Source of the DNA: SZUA-426 sp041666155
GTDB lineage: Bacteria; Spirochaetota; Spirochaetia; Treponematales; Breznakiellaceae
Length of the DNA stretch: 5,483 bases
Assembly: GCA_041666155.1 (NCBI GenBank)
Contig: JBAYHM010000307.1
Coordinates: 1 to 5,483, forward strand
Direction: 5' to 3'
Positions within the stretch are counted from its first letter, which is position 1. Every line of letters begins with the position of its first letter. A program made the translations under genes and the position numbers. Under the pieces are notes generated by a model. The model had not been told where the DNA came from. It ran no database searches and saw only the letters and a list, made by a program, of their open reading frames with translations. Positions 5,483 through 5,483 of this stretch are shown here, in pieces.

Positions 5483-5483
5483 C

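Overview
This 5.5 kb window looks like ordinary chromosomal DNA from a bacterium of moderate GC content, roughly 50-55% by eye. No mobile element, phage gene, CRISPR array, tRNA or rRNA is visible. The gene content suggests an anaerobic or microaerophilic lifestyle: an oxygen-sensitive Fe-S type L-cysteine desulfidase, and a large protein with a hemerythrin domain. The taxon cannot be fixed from this sequence. A spirochaete or another free-living anaerobe is a guess only.

Left part (1-1971, + strand): two genes 65 bp apart form a likely operon. The first (25-528) is a small protein of the L-2-amino-thiazoline-4-carboxylic acid (ATC) hydrolase family. The second (594-1868) is an L-cysteine desulfidase of the CyuA/UPF0597 family with all four family cysteines. 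Together they suggest conversion of an aminothiazoline or a related cysteine derivative to cysteine, and then to pyruvate, ammonia and sulfide. A strong nested hairpin (537-570) lies between them. A rho-independent terminator (1911-1949) ends the operon. A plausible promoter for the next gene is embedded in that terminator.

Middle (1972-2887): a 104-aa cysteine-rich conserved protein of unknown function (+) is followed by a repeat-rich convergent gap (2287-2447). The gap holds a CACGAAA tandem and a large inverted repeat built from GCAGAGGAC-like units. After it comes a YjbR/MmcQ family protein on the minus strand.

Right part (2888-5483): a Nudix hydrolase of the ADP-ribose pyrophosphatase type (+) is transcribed divergently from yjbR, and its start looks leaderless. 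It converges on the most unusual gene of the window, a minus-strand multidomain protein of at least 653 aa that runs off the right edge. Its order is an unrecognised N-terminal region, a metallo-beta-lactamase fold with HxHxDH, a degenerate cyclic-nucleotide-binding-like domain, and a C-terminal bacteriohemerythrin with all seven di-iron ligands. It looks like an oxygen (or NO/redox) sensing protein with one metal-binding domain at each end of a regulatory module, and it is the best candidate here for something undescribed.
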